NCBI GenBank assembly: GCA_016869045.1
Contig: VGFC01000027.1
Span: forward strand, 1 to 33,977
Length of the DNA stretch: 33,977 nucleotides
Source: Armatimonadota bacterium
GTDB taxonomy: Bacteria; Armatimonadota; Zipacnadia; Zipacnadales; VGFC01
Direction: 5' to 3'
Shown: positions 23,411-31,047 of the stretch, in pieces
Numbering within the stretch: the stretch's first letter is position 1
How the letters are laid out: each line of letters opens with the position of its first letter
Position numbers and translations under genes: made by a program
The notes under the pieces: generated by a model
Seen by the model: only the letters and a program-made list of their open reading frames with translations
Databases searched by the model: none
What the model was told of the DNA's origin: nothing

Positions 23411-23908
23411 ATGAGAGACGTACTCCGGCGGAAGCTACCTAAGACCCGGGGATGGTACACGGGCATCATCCTGGGGATCCTGGCGCTCATTGCCCTCATC
23501 GTATGGCTGATCTGGCGGTCGATGATGGCGGAGAGCCCGCAGCGGACCGTCGAGGCGGCGATCGACGCTTCCCGAACCAGCGACTTGGTCGCCCTGCGCC
23601 AGTGTCTCAGTGCAGAGTCGCTGGCGCATCCGGGGACGGAGGGCTGGCTCAAGCAGTTCGCGGCTGCGCTGGCGAGGCAGGGCGTAGAGATCACGGAGGT
23701 GGATATTCTCCGCGAGGCCGCGACCGTTGTGGTGAGCGTGCCCCATCGCGGCGCAACCGGAGGGCAAGAGCGGACCGAGGTGGCGGTGAAGCTGGTTCGC
23801 CAGAGAGACATCTGGCTGATCGACCTGGAGCCGACGATGGCCTCGCAGAACCTGCAGTTCTGGCAGGCCGTGGCGCTCGAGCAGGCTCAGGAGACGGGGA
23901 CGCGGTGA
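23411..23908 (+). CDS. Single-TM protein with NTF2-like extracytoplasmic domain
   Basis: 165 aa, ATG with AGGTG upstream. A basic N-terminus and a membrane helix (about 18-36, IILGILALIALIVWLIW) are followed by ESPQRTVEAAIDASRTSDL, the usual opening helix of NTF2-like/DUF4878-type domains that accept small ligands, then strands VEITEVDILREAATVVVSV and WLIDLEP. It may be an accessory subunit of the operon. Its stop is one base from the next gene's ATG. Confidence 0.75.
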   Translation: MRDVLRRKLPKTRGWYTGIILGILALIALIVWLIWRSMMAESPQRTVEAAIDASRTSDLVALRQCLSAESLAHPGTEGWLKQFAAALARQGVEITEVDILREAATVVVSVPHRGATGGQERTEVAVKLVRQRDIWLIDLEPTMASQNLQFWQAVALEQAQETGTR

Positions 23909-23909
23909 G

Positions 23910-24839
23910 ATGAGAGGCCGGCTGGCGGCGGTGGCGCTGGTTGTCTTGGCGGCGCTCGCGGCGGGCGTCGTGTGGAGGCTCTACGGCAACGACATCCGCC
24001 TCACTCTCGCGCTGCGCAAGTGTAGTTCGGCATGGGACAGGTTGCGCGACTACGAGAGCGACTTCCGCGTGGACGTGAAGCTGGGCCCCCTGAACCCCTC
24101 CGTGAAGGGCACAGTCGCCTATCTGAAGCCCCACTCCTACCGACTGCAGCTCGGCGATCCGGGCAAGCCTGACTGCACCGTCGTGAAGACGGCTCAGAAC
24201 GCGTACGTCTCGTTCCCGGGCACTCGATTGCCGTTGCTTGAGGTTGAGTTCGCGCCGGAGGCCGAGGCGGACTCCGTCGTGGCCGGTCAGTTGCCGCGGC
24301 CGTGGGTCGAGCAGTTGGGCCAGGGAAGCGAGTTCCAGTGGATTGGCCGGGATGAGGTGAACGGCCGCGCGTGTACGGTGTTGGAGCTTGTGCCGCCGTC
24401 AGAGACTACGGCGGACGGCGGGCTGATCGTGGCGCCCGCGCTGGGCAAGCAGTTCACGGGCATCCCCCTCGTCGGGAGCTGGCAACGCACGCGGGTCTAC
24501 CTCGACCGCAAGACGGGCCTGCCCATCCGTGGCGAGGCGCTAAAGAGCAACGGCGCCCTGCTCTTCTCCTGGACTGCGAGCAACGTGCGCATTGACCAAG
24601 GGCTTTCCGCCAGCGACTTCGGGCTCCCCTCGGCGGGTCAGCGGACCGTGAACCGCACGTACGACCCCGCACACCCGGAGCGCCTCTTCCTGCCCCCGGA
24701 GAGGGGGCGCTCGCTTCTTCGGCGCCTGGGAGATGCGTTGGAGGAAGGGGCCAAGGAGTACCTGGAGGGCGAGGTGGGCGATCGTGACGGCTCGGGGCGG
24801 AGCCTCGGCGAGCACGCAATCGACCAGCTGACGGACTAG
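23910..24839 (+). CDS. LolA/RseB-like fold protein with N-terminal anchor
   Basis: 309 aa. A signal anchor covers residues 5-21. The body begins with an outer-membrane-lipoprotein-sorting pattern: CSSAWDRLRDYESDFRVDV, VKGTVAYLKPHSYRLQL, ACTVLELVPPS, then TRVYLDRKTGLPIRGE. LolA-like half-barrels bind lipids or lipoproteins in the periplasm. There is no lipobox. The C-terminal 45 residues are charged and helical (EEGAKEYLEGEVGDRDG). Placement suggests the operon works at an envelope carrying lipid or lipoprotein cargo, but this is inference. Confidence 0.72.
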   Translation: MRGRLAAVALVVLAALAAGVVWRLYGNDIRLTLALRKCSSAWDRLRDYESDFRVDVKLGPLNPSVKGTVAYLKPHSYRLQLGDPGKPDCTVVKTAQNAYVSFPGTRLPLLEVEFAPEAEADSVVAGQLPRPWVEQLGQGSEFQWIGRDEVNGRACTVLELVPPSETTADGGLIVAPALGKQFTGIPLVGSWQRTRVYLDRKTGLPIRGEALKSNGALLFSWTASNVRIDQGLSASDFGLPSAGQRTVNRTYDPAHPERLFLPPERGRSLLRRLGDALEEGAKEYLEGEVGDRDGSGRSLGEHAIDQLTD

Positions 24840-24866
24840 CGCTCAACACCCGGAGGTAGGCGGTCA

Positions 24867-25679
24867 ATGGCGGACATCCGCGTGGGTTGTCAGACGTACA
24901 GTTGGGAGATGCTCGGCGAGGGCTGGACGGGCACACCGGACGACATCCTCGAGGCCATTGCAGCGGCCGGGTACGCGGGCGTGGAGTTCGCGGCGACGAT
25001 GATCGGGCCATACTACGACGAGCCCGCCGCCTTCGCCCAAGCGCTTGCTCGCCATGGCCTGGAGTTGGCGGCCTTCGCCTATGCGAGCCCGCACGGGTTC
25101 ACCGACCCGGTGCATCTGGACGAGGAGATGGCCGGAGCAGAGCGGGCGCTGCACTTCGCCGCGCAGTTCCCCCGCCCGCTGCTCGCCCTGGGCGGCGCCG
25201 CCAGCCCGAACCGAGAGGATTGCGCTGCGAAGCTCGACCGGGCGTGCGGGTTCTACAGTGAAGTCGCGCACAAGGGTGCGGCGATGGGCGTGGACGTGGT
25301 CGTGCATCCGCACTCTCATCACGGCTCGCTGCTGGAGTCGGCCGAGGAATACGCCCACCTGCTGGAGGCGACCGCCGATAGCGGCCTGGGCTTCAACCCC
25401 GATACCGGCCACATCGTCCGTGGCGGCCAGGACCTCCTGAGCTGCCTGAAGGCCCATGCAGAGCGCATCCGCCACGTGCACGTCAAGGATGCCCGACCGG
25501 ATGGCTCGTGGGCGCCGCTGGGGGGCGGAGTCTGTGACTTCCCGAGCATGTTCGATCTGCTGCGCGGGATCGACTACGAGGGGTGGATCGTCGCTGAGGA
25601 GGAGTCCGACCTTGCGCGGGCCGATCCGGCGGCCGCGATCCGCGTCAACCGGGCCTACCTGCGCTCGGCAGGCCTGTAG
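24867..25679 (+). CDS. Sugar phosphate isomerase/epimerase-like TIM-barrel enzyme
   Basis: 270 aa, ATG with GGAGGT 9 nt upstream. It shows the AP-endonuclease-family-2/IolE-type barrel: VGCQTYSWEM, GYAGVEFAA, MGVDVVVHPHSHHGSL, LGFNPDTGHIVRGGQD, IRHVHVKDARPDG, GWIVAEEESD. The Glu, His and Asp residues in those strands fit divalent-metal ligands, as in inosose dehydratases and related isomerases. The substrate is not deducible. It lies 27 bp after the LolA-like gene and may share its transcript without a functional link. Confidence 0.85.
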   Translation: MADIRVGCQTYSWEMLGEGWTGTPDDILEAIAAAGYAGVEFAATMIGPYYDEPAAFAQALARHGLELAAFAYASPHGFTDPVHLDEEMAGAERALHFAAQFPRPLLALGGAASPNREDCAAKLDRACGFYSEVAHKGAAMGVDVVVHPHSHHGSLLESAEEYAHLLEATADSGLGFNPDTGHIVRGGQDLLSCLKAHAERIRHVHVKDARPDGSWAPLGGGVCDFPSMFDLLRGIDYEGWIVAEEESDLARADPAAAIRVNRAYLRSAGL

Positions 25680-25700
25680 CAACTGGGGCCACGGAGTGCC

Positions 25701-25729
25701 TTGACGATCCCGCAGGGCTCTGGTATACT
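25701..25729 (+). promoter_or_regulatory. Sigma-70 promoter for the Big_1 repeat protein
   Basis: TTGACG (25701-25706), exactly 17 bp, TATACT (25724-25729). A start near 25736 leaves a leader of about 175 nt before the ATG at 25911. Confidence 0.75.
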
Positions 25730-25735
25730 CCGCAG

Positions 25736-25910
25736 ACAACTAGGAAAGCGCTTGCCGGGAGGCCCCTGAGGAGGGGGCCCCCGGGCCTGTGTAACCGTCC
25801 GCCGATACCGGACGCATCGAAGCAATAGACGCAGCAACAGACGAACCATGGCCCACCAGGGTCTCCGCTCGGGCGCATCGAGCGGAACGTTGCAGCAGGA
25901 GGCGAACCGC
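25736..25910 (+). promoter_or_regulatory. Structured 5' leader of the Big_1 gene
   Basis: Three potential hairpins: a GC-rich stem with two bulges at 25754-25786 (core GGCCCC/GGGGCC), GTCCG/CGGAC at 25797-25813, and TCCGCTCG/CGAGCGGA at 25864-25886. A ribosome site AGGAGG lies at about 25897-25902. No known riboswitch signature was recognised, including the c-di-GMP-I core. An in-frame ATG at 25848 is a less likely start. Confidence 0.45.
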
Positions 25911-28900
25911 ATGTCACGGTCCGGCACCCTCCGGTCGCGCGTGGCGGTCTTTTTGTGTTTCACCCTCGTCTTCACACTCATATCCCCCCTCCTGGCGGCT
26001 CCTGAGCAACGCAGTGACGCGCGGGTGCGCGTGGCCGTCGGCGTCTGCACAGACGGCAGCGGCACGGCGCCTGATGCCGTCGAGGCCCTTCAACGCGCGC
26101 TGCAGAGGTCGCTCGCGAGCGAGCGCGGTCTCCGCCTGGTAGGCCTGGACAACGGCGATCCCCAACGCGTGCTCTCGGCGCGGATCGCCTCACTGACCGC
26201 CGACGGTCGGCGGCCGGCAAGGGTCGAAGTCCTGGCGGAATACACGGACCCGGTCTCCGGGGCCGTAGCCTACCGCACGTCCGTCAGCGCCGAGGGGGCG
26301 GTGCGCCCGGGCGAGGAGCAAGTGGCGCGGGTCGAGCGGGCGGTCGAAGCCGCGGCCAGCCAGATCGTGGCTCAGGTCGCGAAGGCGGAGCAGCTGCGCG
26401 GGCACATCATCGGCACCCCGCGACCCAATGTCGTGATCGTGGATGTGGGCGCGAGCGTTGGCCTCACGGCCGGGAGCGAGCTGGAGGTCCTCCGCGACGG
26501 AGCCGTCATCGCTCACGTGCGGATCGAGCAGGTCTCGGACAACACTTCGACGGGTCGGCTGTTTGATGTCCAGCCGGGGGCCGAGCTCCGGGGCGGCGAT
26601 CAGGTGCGCGTCTTGTCGCTGGCGCCGGCCAAGGAGACGCCAAAGAAGCATCGGGGCAACAGCACCGCGAAGATCGCGGCCATCGTCCTGGGGGCCGGTC
26701 TGCTGGCGGCGCTACTGATGGGCGGAGGCGGCGGAGGGGGCGGCAACAACCAACTGACACTGGTCGCGGTGGATGCGCAACTGCCGGCCGACGGCACGAG
26801 TCAGACGACGATCACCGCGACCCTCCAAGACAGCAAGGGACGGCCGCTTCGCGACGGCACGAAGGTGGAGTTCGAGACAACCCTCGGCATGATCTCCCCG
26901 GGGCAGGTGGCTCTGGCGAGCGGCCAGGCCGAGGCGACCCTCACCGCCGGCACCACGGCGGGTACCGCCATCGTGCGGGCGCGGTCCGAAGGGAAGACGG
27001 CCATCGTGCAGGTCGTCTTCACGGCCGGACCGGGTCAGGCGCAACCGGCAGGCCTGACGGTCATCGCCGGCTCGCGGGAGATCCCCGCGGACGGAACGAG
27101 CAGCACCAAGATCACCGCGGTCGTCACCGACCGTAACGGCAACCCCCTGGCCGACGGCACGGACGTGCAGTTCCGTACGTCGCTCGGCATGATCACTCCC
27201 GCGGTCGCCAAGACCTCCGGCGGCCTCGCCGAAGCCGAGCTGCGAAGCGGCACTGACGCGGGCAAGGCCGTTGTCTCGGTGAAGGTCGGGAGGCTCAGAG
27301 ACCAGGTCAGGGTGCAGTTCGTCGCCGCCGGCGATACGGGCCGGCGATCGCTCTATCTGACGCGCTCCAAGTCCAGCATCCCGGCGGATGGTCAGAGCAC
27401 GGCGACTATCGAGGCAACCGTCAAGACCTCCGACAACAACCCCGTGCCTGACGGGACGCCGGTGCAATTCGCGAGCACCGCGGGAACGATCTACCCGGCC
27501 CGTGTAGGCACCGTGGATGGCGTGGCAACGGCAACCCTGCGCAGCGACCCGACGCCCGGCACCGCCGTCGTCACAGCCACCGCCGGGCAGCTGACGGCAA
27601 ACATCACGGTCAGCTTCGTGGGTGGCGGCGGGGCGGACGTGGCCAGCATCTTCCTGACGCGCACCCCCGCGGAGATCCCCGGCGACGGCGTGAGCACCTC
27701 CGCCCTGACGGCGACCGTGCGTGACGCGAACAACAACCCGGTGGCCGATGACACGCCGGTGATCTTCACCTCCACGCGCGGGCTGGTCGCGCCCAGCATC
27801 GCCTACACGCTGAACGGTCGCGCGCAGGCGACGCTGCAGAGCGAACCGACCTCTTCGGACCTCACCGCGACGGTGACGGCGATGGCCGGGTCGCAGCAAG
27901 CGGTAACCACCGTGAAGTTCGTGGGCACCGGCGGCGGACCGACCCAGCTCTCGCTCATCGCCGACCGCACGAACATCCCCGCGGACCGCAAGTCCACGGC
28001 CTCCCTGCGGGCGACGTTGGTGGACGGTACCGGTAAGCCGGTGGCCAATGCGGACGTGCGCTTCACGGCGAGCGCGGGGCAGCTTCAGGCCGCCGGCGGC
28101 TCGGGCTGGGTCAAGCAGCTCACGGTGAAGACCAACGCCCAGGGCATTGCCGACGTCCTGCTGCGCAGCACACTCAACCCGAACACCGCGACGGTCACAG
28201 CCGGCGCGCCGGCCGTGACGACCGACGTGGCCTCGGTGACGGTGGCGTTCACCTCCCTGATCATCCAGAGCGTTGCGGCCGACCCGGCCAGCGTTCCCGT
28301 GGGCGGCAACAAGAGCTCGAAGGTGACCGCCACGATCGTCGATACGCTCGGGAATCCGGCGCCCAACGGGACGGTGGTGCAGTTCTCCATCATCAACCAG
28401 ACGCAGATTCCGTCGGCGACGATCACGCAGTCGGCCTCCACGGCCGACGGGAAGGCCACCGCGATCTTCCGCAGCGGCTCGGAGGTCGGCACAGCGCGGA
28501 TCCGGGTCTTCGTGCCGGCGGCGAACGCCACGAACGATCAGACCATCATCGGCATCACCGCCGGACCGCCCGCCCTGATGACGGTGGCGGCGGACGCCTT
28601 CGTCACGTCGGCCCGTGACCTATCCAAGGCGGTCAAGGTCACGGCGCTCGTTTCCGACCAGTTCGACAACCCGGTGGAGGACGGGACGGTCGTACGGTTC
28701 GACGTCACGCCCGATGCGGGAGGCGTCATCACTGGAACCGGGGTGACGCAGGGCGGGTTCGCGCAGGCCAACCTCTACACAACCGGCTGGGTCGGCGACT
28801 TGGGCGTCGTCGCCTCCACGACGGGTGCGGGCGGCGTGACCGTAGACAACAGCGGGCGGCCGCTGATGATCCACATGGGCGGTGCACCCGCCACCGTAGC

Positions 28901-29225
28901 GATCATCTCGCCCGACCCGACCCTGTACACCCCGGCCTCGCCGCTGGAACTCTACACCGAGGCCGACCAGAAGATCGTGGTGCAAGTGAAGGACATCTCA
29001 GGCGGCCCGGCTGATCCGAACGCGCAGGTGACGTTCCAGACCGACCGGGGCAGCGTCGATCCCGACCCGGCGCCGATCACCGCGCCGCTGGCAGGTACGT
29101 GCACTGCGATCTACCGGTCCGATCAGCCGACTCCGCTCAGCGGAGTGGACCGCATCATCGCCGTGTGCGAGGGAGTGATCTCGAATCCGCTGTACATCTT
29201 CGTGGAGGTGAACCCGGCGCTGTAG
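25911..29225 (+). CDS. Large surface protein with Big_1 (bacterial Ig-like) repeats
   Basis: 1104 aa; ATG 25911 with AGGAGG 8 nt upstream. Signal peptide 1-30. Residues about 36-245 form a periplasmic domain like the FlgT C-terminal/CsgG-related type (VNVVIVDVGASVGLTAGSEL-like segment: NVVIVDVGASVGLTAGSEL). A membrane-like helix (about 252-268) and a Gly run lead to about eight Ig-like units of roughly 95 residues, with landmarks (L/I)PADGxS, TATVxDxxGNPVxDGTxVxF and TxxGxIxP. Big_1 domains occur in intimin/invasin-type adhesins. The C-terminus has no LPXTG, autotransporter or PEP-CTERM sorting signal, so anchoring may rely on the N-terminal helix. Probably an adhesin or a structural envelope fibre. 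Confidence 0.88.
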   Translation: MSRSGTLRSRVAVFLCFTLVFTLISPLLAAPEQRSDARVRVAVGVCTDGSGTAPDAVEALQRALQRSLASERGLRLVGLDNGDPQRVLSARIASLTADGRRPARVEVLAEYTDPVSGAVAYRTSVSAEGAVRPGEEQVARVERAVEAAASQIVAQVAKAEQLRGHIIGTPRPNVVIVDVGASVGLTAGSELEVLRDGAVIAHVRIEQVSDNTSTGRLFDVQPGAELRGGDQVRVLSLAPAKETPKKHRGNSTAKIAAIVLGAGLLAALLMGGGGGGGGNNQLTLVAVDAQLPADGTSQTTITATLQDSKGRPLRDGTKVEFETTLGMISPGQVALASGQAEATLTAGTTAGTAIVRARSEGKTAIVQVVFTAGPGQAQPAGLTVIAGSREIPADGTSSTKITAVVTDRNGNPLADGTDVQFRTSLGMITPAVAKTSGGLAEAELRSGTDAGKAVVSVKVGRLRDQVRVQFVAAGDTGRRSLYLTRSKSSIPADGQSTATIEATVKTSDNNPVPDGTPVQFASTAGTIYPARVGTVDGVATATLRSDPTPGTAVVTATAGQLTANITVSFVGGGGADVASIFLTRTPAEIPGDGVSTSALTATVRDANNNPVADDTPVIFTSTRGLVAPSIAYTLNGRAQATLQSEPTSSDLTATVTAMAGSQQAVTTVKFVGTGGGPTQLSLIADRTNIPADRKSTASLRATLVDGTGKPVANADVRFTASAGQLQAAGGSGWVKQLTVKTNAQGIADVLLRSTLNPNTATVTAGAPAVTTDVASVTVAFTSLIIQSVAADPASVPVGGNKSSKVTATIVDTLGNPAPNGTVVQFSIINQTQIPSATITQSASTADGKATAIFRSGSEVGTARIRVFVPAANATNDQTIIGITAGPPALMTVAADAFVTSARDLSKAVKVTALVSDQFDNPVEDGTVVRFDVTPDAGGVITGTGVTQGGFAQANLYTTGWVGDLGVVASTTGAGGVTVDNSGRPLMIHMGGAPATVAIISPDPTLYTPASPLELYTEADQKIVVQVKDISGGPADPNAQVTFQTDRGSVDPDPAPITAPLAGTCTAIYRSDQPTPLSGVDRIIAVCEGVISNPLYIFVEVNPAL

Positions 29226-29304
29226 GATCGCCGGGACAGACCGGCGGGAACCGGCACGCGTACAGGCGCACGACGCACGTACGCGGCTTGTGAAGGCGGG
29301 AATT

Positions 29305-29334
29305 CCGGAGCACAGACCCCCTCCCGTGCTCCGG
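29305..29334 (+). terminator. Hairpin 1 in the convergent 29226-29412 gap
   Basis: Perfect 9-bp stem CCGGAGCAC (29305-29313) with GTGCTCCGG (29326-29334), loop 12 nt. It is located between the Big_1 stop and the convergent HEAT gene stop. Confidence 0.45.
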
Positions 29335-29343
29335 GGAACCCAA

Positions 29344-29381
29344 GAGGCGGGCGGACTCAGGGGCGCTGATCCGCCCGCCTC
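29344..29381. terminator. Strong bidirectional hairpin between convergent genes
   Basis: Perfect 12-bp stem GAGGCGGGCGGA (29344-29355) with TCCGCCCGCCTC (29370-29381), 14-nt loop, followed on + by GCCCTTCTC. It is well placed to end both the Big_1 and HEAT transcripts. Confidence 0.6.
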
Positions 29382-29412
29382 GCCCTTCTCGTATTCCCCA
29401 CCACATGCACGG

Positions 29413-31047
29413 CTACCTTGTTCGCAACCGCGCATCTTCCTGTGCGAGCTCGATCCGGTGAATCACGTCCTGCGCCTCGACGCGGATGCGCCAGATGATG
29501 TCGTCATGGGCCACCTGCTGCAGGACCGGCAGCGACTCGGGCGCGCCGATGAACCCGAGACCGACGACCGCGCCATAGCGGATGTCCCGGTACTCGTCGG
29601 GGTCGCCCGCGAGGCGCTCCAGCTCGCGCCGCGCCTCTTCTCCCCCCATACGCCCCAGGGCCATGCACAGGAAGCTGCGCCAACGCACTGTCTGGCTCTC
29701 CCCGAAGTGCTTGCCCGAGGCGAGGGCCATCGGGTCGGCAAACGGGTAGCCCTCGTCGATCACATCGACGATCGCCGGCAAGGCCTCGACGGCGTGGAGG
29801 CGTCCGAGCGCCATCGCGGCATAGACGCGCGCGATGAAGGCCGGATGCTGCAGCAGCGGCACGAGCCTCGGCGCAAGGCGGCGGTCGCGGATCAGGTGCG
29901 ACATCGCGCACACCGGCTGCGAGGTCGTCAGCCCGTCGTTGCGCACGAAGCCGGGCCGCAGTTCCTCGCGCAAGGCGACCATCGCCAGCCGTAGGTCTCC
30001 GGGAATCTGCTCGTCAACCACGCTGCACTCCATCTCGCGCAGGACGGCCTCGACCACCTCGGGCCCGCGGCCGCTGCGCAGGATGAGGTTCGTGCAGGCG
30101 CGTTGAAGCGGCGTCGGGTCGTAGGTGAGGTTCTCGGGCTGGCCGCGGTACGTGACACAGCCGTAGGCGCCGACCAGCATCGGCACGAACTCGCCGCAGC
30201 GCGTGCTGTGCAGCCGGTCGAGGTTGATGAGGTGCTGCGGGTCCCAGACGCCGAAGCGGCGCAGGCCGCGGATCAGCGCCTCTTCGGCCTGCGGGCCGCC
30301 GATCTGGCCCAGCGCCCACGCAGCGGTCGGCTGCTGTTCGGCCACGCTCGTCAGCCACGGCAGGGACGCCGGCGTACCGATGCGTTCGAGCACCGCGATC
30401 GCGAGCGCCTGTTGCGTGCCATCCGGCGGCGGACTCGCCGAGGTCACGAACTCGAGCACCGGCCCCTCGGCCTCGGGCCCCGCGAAGCAGCGCAAGGCCT
30501 TCAGCGCGCGCACGCGGACCACACCGTCCGCCGTCCTCAGGTCGTCCAGCAGCTTCTGCTCGTACGCCTTGGCCGACGTCCCCTGCCACCAGGCAAGCGT
30601 CGGGTCCTCGAGTTGCGTGAGCGACTGCAGCGACAGCGCCGCGTGCTGCCGAACGCCCACGTCCGCGTCGTTCACCATCTCGAACAGAACGGGGATCGAG
30701 TCACGCCGGCCGACCCGCCTAAGCGCGAAGGCGACCTCCCGCCGGACCTCGGGGGAGTTATCCTTCGCCGGCCTCAGCAGATAGGGCTCCGCCGAGAAGT
30801 GCTTCAGCCAACTGAAGCCCTGCACGCCTTCGAGCCGCAGCTCCGCGACGGGGCTCTCCACGAGCCTCGCATACCGCGCGAAGTCCTCCTTGAAGAGGTC
30901 GGGCGGGTCGTCCGCCCACGCCGCCGCACAGACCATGAGGGAGGCGAGCCCCCATTGTAGGAGCGGCTTCAGCCGCGATGCCATCGGCAACGGCATCGCG
31001 GCTGAAGCCGCTCCTACAATGGGAGGCCGTCCCCTCTCACTCCCCAT
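29413..31047 (-). CDS. Secreted HEAT-repeat protein
   Basis: 544 aa. ATG 31047 has AAGGAG 7 nt upstream and overlaps the end of the previous gene by 11 nt, so it is coupled. The signal peptide's hydrophobic core is GLASLMVCAAAWA (cleavage near AWA-DD); its N-region is encoded by a 73-bp palindrome. Internal Met starts at residues 18 and 22 would also give a signal peptide but lack a ribosome site. The mature protein is a chain of HEAT/armadillo helices: SPEVRREVAFALRRVGRRDS, DVGVRQHAALSLQSLT, FIARVYAAMALGRLHAVEAL, RWRSFLCMALGRMGG, RYGAVVGLGFIGAPESL. A protein-binding scaffold outside the cytoplasm is likely. Confidence 0.85.
   Translation of the reverse strand: MGSERGRPPIVGAASAAMPLPMASRLKPLLQWGLASLMVCAAAWADDPPDLFKEDFARYARLVESPVAELRLEGVQGFSWLKHFSAEPYLLRPAKDNSPEVRREVAFALRRVGRRDSIPVLFEMVNDADVGVRQHAALSLQSLTQLEDPTLAWWQGTSAKAYEQKLLDDLRTADGVVRVRALKALRCFAGPEAEGPVLEFVTSASPPPDGTQQALAIAVLERIGTPASLPWLTSVAEQQPTAAWALGQIGGPQAEEALIRGLRRFGVWDPQHLINLDRLHSTRCGEFVPMLVGAYGCVTYRGQPENLTYDPTPLQRACTNLILRSGRGPEVVEAVLREMECSVVDEQIPGDLRLAMVALREELRPGFVRNDGLTTSQPVCAMSHLIRDRRLAPRLVPLLQHPAFIARVYAAMALGRLHAVEALPAIVDVIDEGYPFADPMALASGKHFGESQTVRWRSFLCMALGRMGGEEARRELERLAGDPDEYRDIRYGAVVGLGFIGAPESLPVLQQVAHDDIIWRIRVEAQDVIHRIELAQEDARLRTR
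30951..31023. repeat. REP-like perfect palindrome, 32-bp arms, inside a signal-peptide coding region
   Basis: Arms 30951-30982 and 30992-31023 are exact reverse complements around a 9-bp loop. Each contains TGTAGGAGCGGCTTCAGCCG, close to REP words of Pseudomonas and Xanthomonas relatives. It lies wholly within the 5' end of the HEAT gene and encodes roughly PIVGAASAAMPLP and MASRLKPLLQWG. Confidence 0.85.

Noticed and set aside
25736-25910. c-di-GMP riboswitch upstream of the adhesin-like gene
   Set aside because: The conserved cores of class I were looked for and not found; only generic hairpins remain.
26712-27899. 395-codon minus frame opposite the Big_1 repeats
   Set aside because: Its apparent repeats mirror the Ig-like units on the coding strand.
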